Below are positions 1 to 7,764 of a stretch of 41,711 bases of DNA, one piece after another. Under the pieces are notes generated by a model. The model was given only the letters and a program-made list of their open reading frames with translations. It was not told the origin of the DNA and did not search any database. Source of the stretch: an uncultured Eubacterium sp. Lineage in GTDB: Bacteria; Bacillota_A; Clostridia; Lachnospirales; Lachnospiraceae. The stretch covers positions 1-41,711 of the forward strand of contig CAOKJJ010000021.1 in assembly GCA_948468465.1 (NCBI GenBank), in the 5' to 3' direction. A program made the translations under genes and the position numbers. Position 1 is the first letter of the stretch, and each line of letters opens with the position of its first letter.

Positions 1-104
1 GCTATGCCTCATAAATTTGGGATAAATTCTCCATATCATGCCCTATGGGTACAAACTGTGAAGTACATCTCACGGAAAGCATTTTTCAAACACGCTCTAG
101 GCAT
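1..104. other. Short intergenic segment at the window edge
   Basis: This stretch lies downstream of the minus-strand DUF4422-GT8 gene. I see no convincing gene. It includes the nonamer ACACGCTCT (90-98), which recurs at 31181 and 36265. The polysaccharide locus may continue to the left of the window. Confidence 0.4.
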
Positions 105-1964
105 TTATCCAAAGACTCTCCAATATGCCTTTCCAAGCACTGCCCGCAGCCTGCTTCCCCTTGGCAGTATTTTCATAAGCAGCTGCCGGATTTTTGCCAC
201 CACACGCATTCCCCCGCCTGAAATCGCTGCATCCGGCTCTTTTTGATGCACCTTATGCACCTTAAGGCCGCTTAATATCTGTTCGTAATAAGGCGTCTTG
301 CGCGCTGTTTCCCAAAACGCATAGCCAAAATCTTCATCCGCCTTCATCCACGGCTTTATAAATCCCGCATAATGAATGATATACGGCCTTTTTCTCGCAT
401 TTTCATAAGCATCCAAAATGTCATGCGGCGCATACCGGATGACTTCCTGCCACCGGAACCGCCCGCAGTCAAAGAGCACATTCCAGGCCATATCCAGGTA
501 AGCAACCCTGTCTTTACATACTACATTTAAAATATCCTGATCTGAGAACCGGTAAATGCCCGTATCCGCCAATTCTAACAGCCGTTCCACCGTAACCGTT
601 TTACACAGCTCTTTCACATTCAGCACAAGCACTCCGGCCTGAAAATAGGCAAAAGGATTGTCAATGCCAAGCGTATCCTTGCAGTAACTGCGCATATCCG
701 AATCCTTTCGGCTGCACTGCCCCGCAAAATCCGGATCCTGGACAGCCGCAATCAGATGGCTGCCCAGCTTAGTATCATAAAGCTGCGCGGCATCTTCACA
801 AATAATCATATCGCAGTCCAAATACACCACTTTCGGATAATCCTTTAAAACATCCAGAATCAAAAACCGGTAAAACGTTTCTGTTGTAATATGCTCTTTC
901 GCGCGCAGTATATATCCAGACACTTTCTGACTGACATCCACAAATATAATCTTAAAACATTGATCGGCAAGCCGTTTTTGAAACATCTCTTGACTTTGCA
1001 TACAAATATCCGTATGGAAAATATAGATTTCATAAACACGGTCTTTGGCACGGTGATCTGCGATAGACTGCACGCAGGTATACAGAATCGGCACATACTT
1101 CTCATTTGCAGCCAGCACAATCGGAACCGCTGACTCATGGACGCGCATCCCGGCTTCACACGCAGGCGGCACATGACGGATCAATGCGATCTGCGTCTCA
1201 CACAAACGATACCTGCCCTGCCGCTTCTGATACAGATAATAAATGCCCGCCATCCGCTCTCCCAGATGCCCCGTCGTACGCAGTCCTTCCCTCGAATATT
1301 CCTGCATATGCGCCCTTTTTTCAAACTCGGCCAGAACATCATATAAGATCGTACAATACTCCGTAAACAGCTCTTTTTTCATCAGAAACATATTGCAGGG
1401 ATAAAACACAGTTCCTGCAAAATAGTCCTGTGCCGCGCTGCTTAGCATCGGATACTTTTCCTTAATAACCGCAAGCAGGATATCCACATCTTCAATATGC
1501 AGCTGTGGCGCCTTCTTATAATGGTCGTACACGGACCTTGCATTGATCGTCTTTACCGGTATCCCTTTTGCAATGATAAAATCATAGCTTTCTATCCATG
1601 CACGCATCTTGGACTCTTCCAGGTTCAGTTCGTTTACTGCCTGTTCATGCAGATAATCATATTCCACAGTTCCCCAGGCCGATTGCTCCAGCTGCTTTTT
1701 GCTAAAAGAAAAATATCTCCTGTAATGGCAGAATCCATAGTAATCCGCCTCCATATTTTTCCATGCCCAATACTGCGTCGTCAGCTCGCAGTACGATGGA
1801 TTCAGACTGGAAATATTGTCTCCCGTATTATCCTGGTAAAACCCCTGCGGCACTTCCTGCGTCTGAAAATCACTGCCCGCAATGACATGGTAAAATAACG
1901 GATGTTCCAACCGCATTGCTTTTTGATTGGGAGAATACGTTACAAATATTTTAATATCACTCAT
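105..1964 (-). CDS. DUF4422 - GT8 two-domain glycosyltransferase
   Basis: Bifunctional-looking cytoplasmic glycosyltransferase of 619 residues. Residues 1 to about 265 match the DUF4422 family, with the typical YYGFCHYRRYF segment at 75-85. Residues about 280 to 560 are a GT8 (LgtC/glycogenin-like) domain, with the metal-binding DCD at 383-385 in VVYLDCDMII and a late HYAGFIKPW motif. GT8 enzymes usually transfer Gal or Glc from UDP-sugars; the acceptor is not predictable. It is the last glycan gene visible and follows a 130-bp AT-rich gap. The start ATG is overlapped by a four-codon ORF (M-Q-D-E-stop) that itself has the good ribosome site AAAGGAG, so translation may be coupled. Family assignment is firm; sugar specificity is unknown. 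Confidence 0.88.
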   Translation of the reverse strand: MSDIKIFVTYSPNQKAMRLEHPLFYHVIAGSDFQTQEVPQGFYQDNTGDNISSLNPSYCELTTQYWAWKNMEADYYGFCHYRRYFSFSKKQLEQSAWGTVEYDYLHEQAVNELNLEESKMRAWIESYDFIIAKGIPVKTINARSVYDHYKKAPQLHIEDVDILLAVIKEKYPMLSSAAQDYFAGTVFYPCNMFLMKKELFTEYCTILYDVLAEFEKRAHMQEYSREGLRTTGHLGERMAGIYYLYQKRQGRYRLCETQIALIRHVPPACEAGMRVHESAVPIVLAANEKYVPILYTCVQSIADHRAKDRVYEIYIFHTDICMQSQEMFQKRLADQCFKIIFVDVSQKVSGYILRAKEHITTETFYRFLILDVLKDYPKVVYLDCDMIICEDAAQLYDTKLGSHLIAAVQDPDFAGQCSRKDSDMRSYCKDTLGIDNPFAYFQAGVLVLNVKELCKTVTVERLLELADTGIYRFSDQDILNVVCKDRVAYLDMAWNVLFDCGRFRWQEVIRYAPHDILDAYENARKRPYIIHYAGFIKPWMKADEDFGYAFWETARKTPYYEQILSGLKVHKVHQKEPDAAISGGGMRVVAKIRQLLMKILPRGSRLRAVLGKAYWRVFG

Positions 1965-2094
1965 CCTGCATATATCGCTCCTTTATTATTACACTTTTAT
2001 ATATCGTTTTTATATATACTGATTCTATACATATTGATTGTGTACATATCTCTCTTAATACATATCGCTTTTTTTCTAACAGTTTGCACAAACT

Positions 2095-3663
2095 TCACGA
2101 TCTTCCTTTCCGCATAAAATCACAAAGCCTGCACCAGCAGCGCTTAAAAAAACGCCGCAGTAATATCCTTGGACTGTCAAACTGCATGTACAGCTTCTGA
2201 TAATCCGCTTCCAGCTGTTCATATGCCTGCCTTTGCTGCTCATATGCCTGCCTTTGCTGTTCATATATTTGCCGCAGCTGCTTTTCCCGGCACAACTGCT
2301 CCTTATCCCTCAGCCTGCATACTTGTGCTCCTGCCAGCTGCGCAAGCAGCAGATCCAGCCATGCTGTGTGCGAAGACGGCGAAAGGTACAAAACCATGCA
2401 AATCCGGTCCTTTTTGATTCTTGCATAAAACTGCTCCGCCCGTTTCTCATAATTTCCCCAATTCGCTTCCCTGGCATCCGGCAGATAAAAAACCGGCACC
2501 CCATACTCGTTTGCCTGTCCTTTTAATAATTCCTGCCGTCTTTCCTCATCCGTGTACAAATATACTTCATACCCAAGACGGCGCAGATCACGAATGCACT
2601 GACTGACCGGCCCATGGATCAGATCTTCCGCATTCAGATACCTGTCATAAATCGCTGCGGACATTCCCTGCTTTAGCAAAATTCTTCCATATATATCCTC
2701 TTCCTGCTCAAAATATACCCTCGCAACCGCCGCGGCTATTTGATCCGACTGAAAATGCCTGCACAAAATCTGAAATCCATACCGCCTTTGTTCCGGCAGC
2801 AGCTTCTGATGCCAGCAGTCCACACAGTCCCAGACAATCTGCCTGCCAAACTGCTTCGCACACTCTTTTTCATCCGCTCCATCCTCTCCCATCTGTATGA
2901 AAAACTGTAAAACAAGCTCCGATGCTGCCGCTCCCGTACAGCGTTTTTCAAACTGTTCCATGCTCAGCAGGTCGCCGCCCGTAACGCCGATGCCCAGATA
3001 ATAATGATAGAACGCATGCGGCATGCCATAATAGCTGTGCGCAAAATACAGCAGCAAAAAAGCACAGTACCGGTCTTCGGACGCTGACAGCCTTTGTTTT
3101 TTTATATAAGGCAGCGCCTGCCTGATCACTGTACTTCTCCAGATTTTATTTGTGATGTTAAAATCAAAACGCCCTTTCACAAAACACACCTGATGCAGAT
3201 TCCCTTCCACACGTTGCTCCAAAGGTTTTAAAAAATCCGTTACCCAGGCAAGCATTTGAGCGGAAACATCTTTCGCCGCATGAAGAATTGTTCCAAAATG
3301 AAGGACATCCACACGCTGCTCCATGATAACGTGCAATAATTTTTCACAGGCATCCGGCTCTAACGCATCATCACTGTCCACAAACATAACAAACTCTCCG
3401 CAGGCAGTTTGCATGCCCTTAAGCCTTGCGCAGAGCGTGCCGGCGTTTTGACGAAAATGATATGGCCTGACGCGGGTGTCCATGCCCGCATATGCATCCA
3501 ATATTTTTCCGGAATTGTCTGTGGAGGCGTCATCTATGCAGATGATTTCTATATTTTTAAACGTCTGGCATAGTAGGCTGTCCAGACATCTTTTCAGGTA
3601 GTTTTCTACGTTGTATATAGGGACAATCACAGATATTTGTGTAAAATTTGTTTTTTTCATCAT
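2095..3663 (-). CDS. GT2 family glycosyltransferase with C-terminal coiled coil
   Basis: Inverting family 2 glycosyltransferase of 522 residues acting at the cytoplasmic face. The N-terminal GT-A domain (about 1-230) shows SVIVPIYNVENYL, the DDAST motif and MFVDSDDALEP (DxD-type). A middle region of unknown fold follows. The C-terminal part has a predicted coiled coil built on the repeated heptad YEQQRQA, encoded by 21-bp tandem repeats, and ends in a basic, aromatic tail (LLRRFFKRCWCRLC) that could sit on the membrane. It starts 8 bases after the stop of the methyltransferase, with no obvious Shine-Dalgarno, so coupling is likely. Donor and acceptor are unknown. Confidence 0.88.
   Translation of the reverse strand: MMKKTNFTQISVIVPIYNVENYLKRCLDSLLCQTFKNIEIICIDDASTDNSGKILDAYAGMDTRVRPYHFRQNAGTLCARLKGMQTACGEFVMFVDSDDALEPDACEKLLHVIMEQRVDVLHFGTILHAAKDVSAQMLAWVTDFLKPLEQRVEGNLHQVCFVKGRFDFNITNKIWRSTVIRQALPYIKKQRLSASEDRYCAFLLLYFAHSYYGMPHAFYHYYLGIGVTGGDLLSMEQFEKRCTGAAASELVLQFFIQMGEDGADEKECAKQFGRQIVWDCVDCWHQKLLPEQRRYGFQILCRHFQSDQIAAAVARVYFEQEEDIYGRILLKQGMSAAIYDRYLNAEDLIHGPVSQCIRDLRRLGYEVYLYTDEERRQELLKGQANEYGVPVFYLPDAREANWGNYEKRAEQFYARIKKDRICMVLYLSPSSHTAWLDLLLAQLAGAQVCRLRDKEQLCREKQLRQIYEQQRQAYEQQRQAYEQLEADYQKLYMQFDSPRILLRRFFKRCWCRLCDFMRKGRS
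2218..2280 (-). repeat. 21-bp tandem repeat, about three copies, inside the GT2 gene
   Basis: Two identical-but-one-base 21-bp units (2218-2238 and 2239-2259) and a diverged third (2260-2280) encode the heptad YEQQRQA. Since the unit is seven codons, changes in copy number would alter coiled-coil length without shifting the frame. Confidence 0.75.
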
Positions 3664-3671
3664 AAATTAAT

Positions 3672-4562
3672 TTATAGCTTTTGAAATTCAAACACCATGT
3701 AATCACTCAGTTCTTTTTCTTCCAGCTCTGCTTTCCAACATTGATCCATTGCTTTTGTAATAAAAGGATATTGTTTCCGGCCTCCTGGTTTTTTCTCCAT
3801 CAGCCAATACAGCAAGTTGCCCAAACCATATCTTTGATAATAGTTACATTGATAATTTGTAATCCCGCAGCTGCGTGCCAACTCCTCAAAACTTTTCTTG
3901 TGAAAAATCCATGGATGCTGTGTAGTGAATAAAAACGATTCATACTCCTCACCTAACAGCTCCCGCATAACGGGCGCATCTGTCGGCGTCCCGATATAGG
4001 CACAACCCCCCCCCGGTTTGAGCAAGTCGAAAATTTCCTGTAAAAACTGTCTCGGAACATCTACATGTTCTATTACATCAAAACTTACAATCACATCTAT
4101 GTTGTTCCTATACAAATTCAGCATATCCGCGGCATATGAAAATACCTCAAGCCCCTTCTTTTTCATTTCGCTGTGAAAAGCCGCGCAAGGCTCGACCGCA
4201 AGAACCTTTTTTGCAACCGTATGGATGTAATCCGCAAAGCTGCCGCCGCCGCATCCCAGATCAGCAACCACTTTGTCCCGAAAAATCTTCGTACCTGTAT
4301 AAATAAATTTATCCAGGCACTCTGCATCATGATTTTTATAAAAAGTATGGATCTTAGAAGACCCTTCCAGATGCATCCGATACGCACCACTCGCATAATA
4401 AGCATCATAATCTTTATCCGCATGGTCATGCCAGATCGTACGGCACTTTTGGCATTGATACATCTGATATTTGGATTTTGTAACATTCCCTGCTTTTCCA
4501 TCCCGTATAACTCCCTCGTAAATAACACGGATATCTCCGCATCCGCAGATACTGCATTCCAT
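3672..4562 (-). CDS. Class I SAM-dependent methyltransferase with N-terminal zinc ribbon, containing a G9 tract
   Basis: Likely methylates a nucleotide-linked or lipid-linked sugar during glycan synthesis. From the start used here (ATG 4562, preceded by GGGAGGAGTGGAGG), the protein has 296 residues. Cys3, Cys6, Cys37 and Cys40 form a CxxC...CxxC zinc-ribbon-like N-terminus. SAM motif I is VADLGCGGG (99-107), followed by FDVIEH (161-166) and LLKPGGG (180-186). An upstream in-frame ATG at 4646 lies inside the preceding gene and lacks a good ribosome site. The LKPGGG codons contain a run of nine G on the coding strand (4006-4014), in frame here. One base more or less gives a stop within about 25 codons, removing the C-terminal third. 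This is a candidate phase-variable gene. Confidence 0.88.
   Translation of the reverse strand: MECSICGCGDIRVIYEGVIRDGKAGNVTKSKYQMYQCQKCRTIWHDHADKDYDAYYASGAYRMHLEGSSKIHTFYKNHDAECLDKFIYTGTKIFRDKVVADLGCGGGSFADYIHTVAKKVLAVEPCAAFHSEMKKKGLEVFSYAADMLNLYRNNIDVIVSFDVIEHVDVPRQFLQEIFDLLKPGGGCAYIGTPTDAPVMRELLGEEYESFLFTTQHPWIFHKKSFEELARSCGITNYQCNYYQRYGLGNLLYWLMEKKPGGRKQYPFITKAMDQCWKAELEEKELSDYMVFEFQKL
4006..4014 (-). repeat. Poly-G(9) tract (coding strand) in methyltransferase
   Basis: Nine consecutive C on the plus strand read as CCG GGG GGG GGT, encoding P-G-G-G. Runs this long are otherwise confined to the polysaccharide locus. The current length keeps the frame open (ON). Confidence 0.9.
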
Positions 4563-4605
4563 AAATAACCTCCACTCCTCCCTAAAACTATGCCGAAACA
4601 AGCAT

Positions 4606-5490
4606 TCAATCAAACAAGGAATCTGTAAAATTTTTCTGTATCGCAATACTTACATGGTCACCTATCGGAAATGGGACAATCGAATCAGCTTCTTCATTCA
4701 AAAATTCTTTTACCGCCTCACGAATACCCCGATACCCCGACGGAAAATAGTCATGAACCGTTATAATCCCGCCTTGTACCATCAATGGATAAAAAAATCG
4801 CAATCCTTCCAAGGTAGGTTTATACAAATCCAAATCTAAATTAACGTAGCAGAACCTTTCGGAAATTCCTTTCGCTGTTTCTGGAAAATATCCTTTCTTT
4901 ATCATACAATTTTGCGGATATGGCATCCGATCAAGTACAAACGATTCAGAAGTTGTATTTAAATGCCCTGTCCTTGCATCCGAAAACCCATTTTTTTGCT
5001 CTAAATCAATATCTCTTTGGTCAAACCCTTCAAACGTATCAAATAAATACAATTTCCTGTCCGGAAAGCTTTTATTAATAACAGCAGCATATTCACCTTG
5101 AAAAACGCCTGCCTCTGCTGTACAGCCTGAAAGCTTATACCTATTCGCAAGCGTCGCAAAATCCTCACAAAATCGTTTTCTAGGCTCTACATTCATTTCT
5201 ACATACCGTGTGTTTATTTTGTATTCCGATATTCCCATGTCCAGCAGCTGCCGCTTTATCGTATACATTGCTGAATAGGAAACTATAATAATTTCATCCC
5301 AAAATAACTTTTTGATATCCAAAGGCTTGATAATAGGGATACCGCCCATATCCCCACCCACCTTACCTTTATCATTGTCAGCAAACGCGACAATTTCATA
5401 TTTTTTCCTGATTTCTTCATATATCATATTTGCCGATGCCGTTGCTCCAAAAACGATAGCTTTCCATGCAGATACGTTATACCCCCCCAC
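4606..5490 (-). CDS. TylF/MycF-type methyltransferase with N-terminal nucleotide-binding-like domain
   Basis: Probable metal-dependent sugar O-methyltransferase. The N-terminal ~90 residues look like a small Rossmann domain (AIVFGATASANMIYEEI, then VAFADNDKGKVGG). The remainder matches the TylF/MycF family: TAEAGVFQGEYAAVI, LYLFDTFEGF, VNLDLDLYKPTLEGLRFF and GGIITVHDYFPSGYRG, with acidic residues expected to bind Mg. I favour GTG at 5490, because GGAGGG (5498-5503) lies 7 bases upstream. An in-frame ATG at 5511 has no clear ribosome site. A run of seven G overlaps codons 1-3. An alternative TTG start near 5541, after GGTGAT, reads through the same tract and would be in frame only with G6 or G9. 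It follows NeuB by 60 bases. Confidence 0.82.
   Translation of the reverse strand: MGGYNVSAWKAIVFGATASANMIYEEIRKKYEIVAFADNDKGKVGGDMGGIPIIKPLDIKKLFWDEIIIVSYSAMYTIKRQLLDMGISEYKINTRYVEMNVEPRKRFCEDFATLANRYKLSGCTAEAGVFQGEYAAVINKSFPDRKLYLFDTFEGFDQRDIDLEQKNGFSDARTGHLNTTSESFVLDRMPYPQNCMIKKGYFPETAKGISERFCYVNLDLDLYKPTLEGLRFFYPLMVQGGIITVHDYFPSGYRGIREAVKEFLNEEADSIVPFPIGDHVSIAIQKNFTDSLFD
5482..5488 (-). repeat. Poly-G(7) tract at the start of the TylF-type methyltransferase
   Basis: Seven C on the plus strand, immediately at and after the favoured GTG start (GTG GGG GGG TAT). With eight G the frame from this GTG meets TAA at codon 5. It resembles the tract at the start region of the 13242-14809 gene. Confidence 0.8.
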
Positions 5491-5550
5491 GCAGCGTCCC
5501 TCCATCCACATCGTTTTCTTCTGTATTATTTTCTCTGCTTTCCAATTGTA

Positions 5551-7050
5551 TCACCATTCCTTCATAATCGTTTTTCGTTCCATAACGTCACGCTTTGCAA
5601 TTGTCTCATCTGTATAAAACGAATCTCCTTTTCTATGAGTCGTCGATATTTCCTCAAAGACCGCCCCGTTTCGTGAAGTAAACGAATGTACTTTTCCTCT
5701 TGCAACCGTAACGATATCTCCTGCTTCCATATGCCGGATGTTTCCATCTATTTCACAATCCAGATCTCCAAACAATACCTGAAAGCTTTCTTCCTTCACC
5801 TTATGATAATGCCCCGGATGATTCTGGCCAGGCAGTACTACAATCAATTTTTTACAATACTCACGGTTAATCACATTTATAATCGTAGCTCCGGTCTGTC
5901 TGAAATTTTTCATTCCATAATGATGCGACAGCTCAATTTCATAATCACTGCCTAACGCAATGCCCGCTTCATAAATCAGTCCCTTAATATCATGGATGAT
6001 GCTTCTTGTCACATGAATATCCGTTACCGCACGCTGTTCACAGATCGGTGCGTCCGCAGCATAGTCCTTCTGCGCCACAAGTCCGTCTATAAATTCTCCG
6101 CTGCTCATCTGCCCTTTGTCTTTGAAATACGGCATCGCAAAATACACCTGTTTTCTCTGCATGACGCTTCCCTTTGCAATCGCTTCTTTTGCATATACAC
6201 CCCGCATCAGGGAATGCAAAGACTCTATTTCACTCTGGCTGATATATTTTTCTTTCTCTTTTTTCAATCCGCAGATTTCTTTCGCACGCAAGATCGCCTG
6301 CACCCATGCCTGCGCCTGCTTGGGATTCATAGAATAGCCGTTAAGCTTGATCATATCTGTTTCCATTCCGACATGGCGCTCAAAGATCCGGACACCCTTT
6401 GCAGCCGCAAGCATCGCTACCGTGCTGTCACCCGGATCTTCATGTCCTGAATATCCAATCGGAACTCCACGATACCTTTTTTTCATCCGATCAATAAAAT
6501 CCAGCTGTATCCTTTCTTCCGGCGCAGGATATTCGGCTACGCAGTGCATCAGCGCAAACTCGCATCCCCTGTGCGTAAGGAAATTATAAATTTTATCAAT
6601 ATCTGATATGCTTTTTCCTCCGGTGGAAACGATCAAAGGCTTGCGCGTCTTTGCAGCTTCCTCCATCAAAGGCCAGTCCAAAGCGCTGCAGCTTGCAATC
6701 TTGATGGCAGAAAGCCCCTGGCGCACGCACCATTCCACTCCTGTTTCATCAAACGGCGTACTGACCGCAAGCATCCCTTCTTCACGGATAGACTCAGCTA
6801 AAATATCAAAATCTTCTTTCCGAAGTCTTGTGCTTTCAAAACGTGAAATATGTTTGAGATCAGCATTGCCTTTATACGAAGCATGTATAAAAGAATCCAA
6901 ATCCCGGTACTGCAGCTTGACAGCCCCTTTGATATTGCATCGTCTGCATATTTTCGCCATCTCTTTAATAATTGCCGTGCCGTGCTCCACACTGCCCTGA
7001 TGGCTGTTCGCCATCTCGAATATAAATAATCCTTCAAATATGCTGTTCAT
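5551..7050 (-). CDS. neuB: NeuB-type nonulosonic acid synthase fused to a cupin domain
   Basis: Condenses phosphoenolpyruvate with a hexosamine-derived sugar to make a nine-carbon acid (sialic, legionaminic, pseudaminic or Kdn-like). The 499-residue protein has the NeuB barrel: FEMANSHQG near the start, then KLQ, VSTPFDE, IKIAS, IGYSGHEDPG and FERHVGM. An SAF (antifreeze-like) domain follows at roughly 275-345. An extra C-terminal cupin of about 120 residues carries HPGHYHKVKEESFQVL, the usual metal-binding His/Glu pattern. Classical NeuB is about 340 residues, so the cupin is an addition. ATG 7050 has GGGAGG 5 bases away and overlaps the end of neuA by 17 bases. No NeuC-type hydrolysing epimerase is visible, so the exact substrate is open. 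Confidence 0.9.
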   Translation of the reverse strand: MNSIFEGLFIFEMANSHQGSVEHGTAIIKEMAKICRRCNIKGAVKLQYRDLDSFIHASYKGNADLKHISRFESTRLRKEDFDILAESIREEGMLAVSTPFDETGVEWCVRQGLSAIKIASCSALDWPLMEEAAKTRKPLIVSTGGKSISDIDKIYNFLTHRGCEFALMHCVAEYPAPEERIQLDFIDRMKKRYRGVPIGYSGHEDPGDSTVAMLAAAKGVRIFERHVGMETDMIKLNGYSMNPKQAQAWVQAILRAKEICGLKKEKEKYISQSEIESLHSLMRGVYAKEAIAKGSVMQRKQVYFAMPYFKDKGQMSSGEFIDGLVAQKDYAADAPICEQRAVTDIHVTRSIIHDIKGLIYEAGIALGSDYEIELSHHYGMKNFRQTGATIINVINREYCKKLIVVLPGQNHPGHYHKVKEESFQVLFGDLDCEIDGNIRHMEAGDIVTVARGKVHSFTSRNGAVFEEISTTHRKGDSFYTDETIAKRDVMERKTIMKEW

Positions 7051-7738
7051 ATGTTCCTCCCATTTGCAGCTGCACCCGTCTGAAATCTTCTTCCGTATCA
7101 ATATCAAAGTTATCTTCCATCTTATAACCGATGATCTTTTTTCCGGACATCGAATGCCCTTTGGTAATTACCTCTGTCCGTATCACATCTATGCAGGCAT
7201 TCTGATAATAAAGCTGCGGAAGCGCCTGTCTTGGCATATTATAAGCTTCCTGGATATCGCAAAGTACCGGTGAGATGGTTCCATCACTATGCGCCCTCCA
7301 CATTTTATAAGCCGTTTCCTTTGCCGGGGCAATGCAGCGGACAGAATCTGCCTTCTTTTCCGCAAGCAGCTGAATCATGCGGTCAATATCCTGTACCTTT
7401 CTGATTGGATAGGTCGGCCTTAAATGTACAACCGCATCAGGAATATAACCCTCCGTCTGCTCCAGCTCCGTTAAAACATGCCGAAATACATCTATATCCA
7501 AAGAATCATCCTGCGCATAGATTTCCGGCCGCAGAAACGGAACCTCGGCCCCATACTGTCTGGCAATCCGCGCATATTTTTCACTGTCAGTGCTTACAAT
7601 CACCCTTTGAATGAGTGAAGACTGCAGCGCATGCCTGATCGAATAAGCGATCAGAGGCAAATGATTCATCCTGCGAATATTTTTGTCTTTCACCGACTTT
7701 GAACCGCTTCGGGCTGGTATTACCGCCAAGACTTCCAT
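7034..7738 (-). CDS. neuA: CMP-nonulosonic acid cytidylyltransferase
   Basis: Activates the nine-carbon acid made by the neighbouring synthase as its CMP derivative. The N-terminus LAVIPARSGSKSVKDKNI carries the CTP-binding signature of NeuA/KdsB-type enzymes. STDSEKYARIA, LRPTYPIR and FDIDTEEDF are further family motifs. The 234-residue length fits the single-domain form. I use ATG 7738, which has GGAAGG just upstream; an in-frame ATG at 7768 would overlap the DUF115 gene by ATGA but lacks a ribosome site. Tight packing with the DUF115 gene and neuB supports one pathway. Whether the sugar is Neu5Ac, legionaminate or pseudaminate cannot be told. Confidence 0.9.
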   Translation of the reverse strand: MEVLAVIPARSGSKSVKDKNIRRMNHLPLIAYSIRHALQSSLIQRVIVSTDSEKYARIARQYGAEVPFLRPEIYAQDDSLDIDVFRHVLTELEQTEGYIPDAVVHLRPTYPIRKVQDIDRMIQLLAEKKADSVRCIAPAKETAYKMWRAHSDGTISPVLCDIQEAYNMPRQALPQLYYQNACIDVIRTEVITKGHSMSGKKIIGYKMEDNFDIDTEEDFRRVQLQMGGTYEQHI

Positions 7739-7764
7739 CGTTTCCTTCCGTCCCCTTCCTCTTC

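Noticed and set aside
1965..2094. A separate promoter or gene in the AT-rich 130-bp gap
   Set aside because: Many TATATA-like strings occur, but no -35/-10 pair with proper spacing stands out, and no ORF is present.
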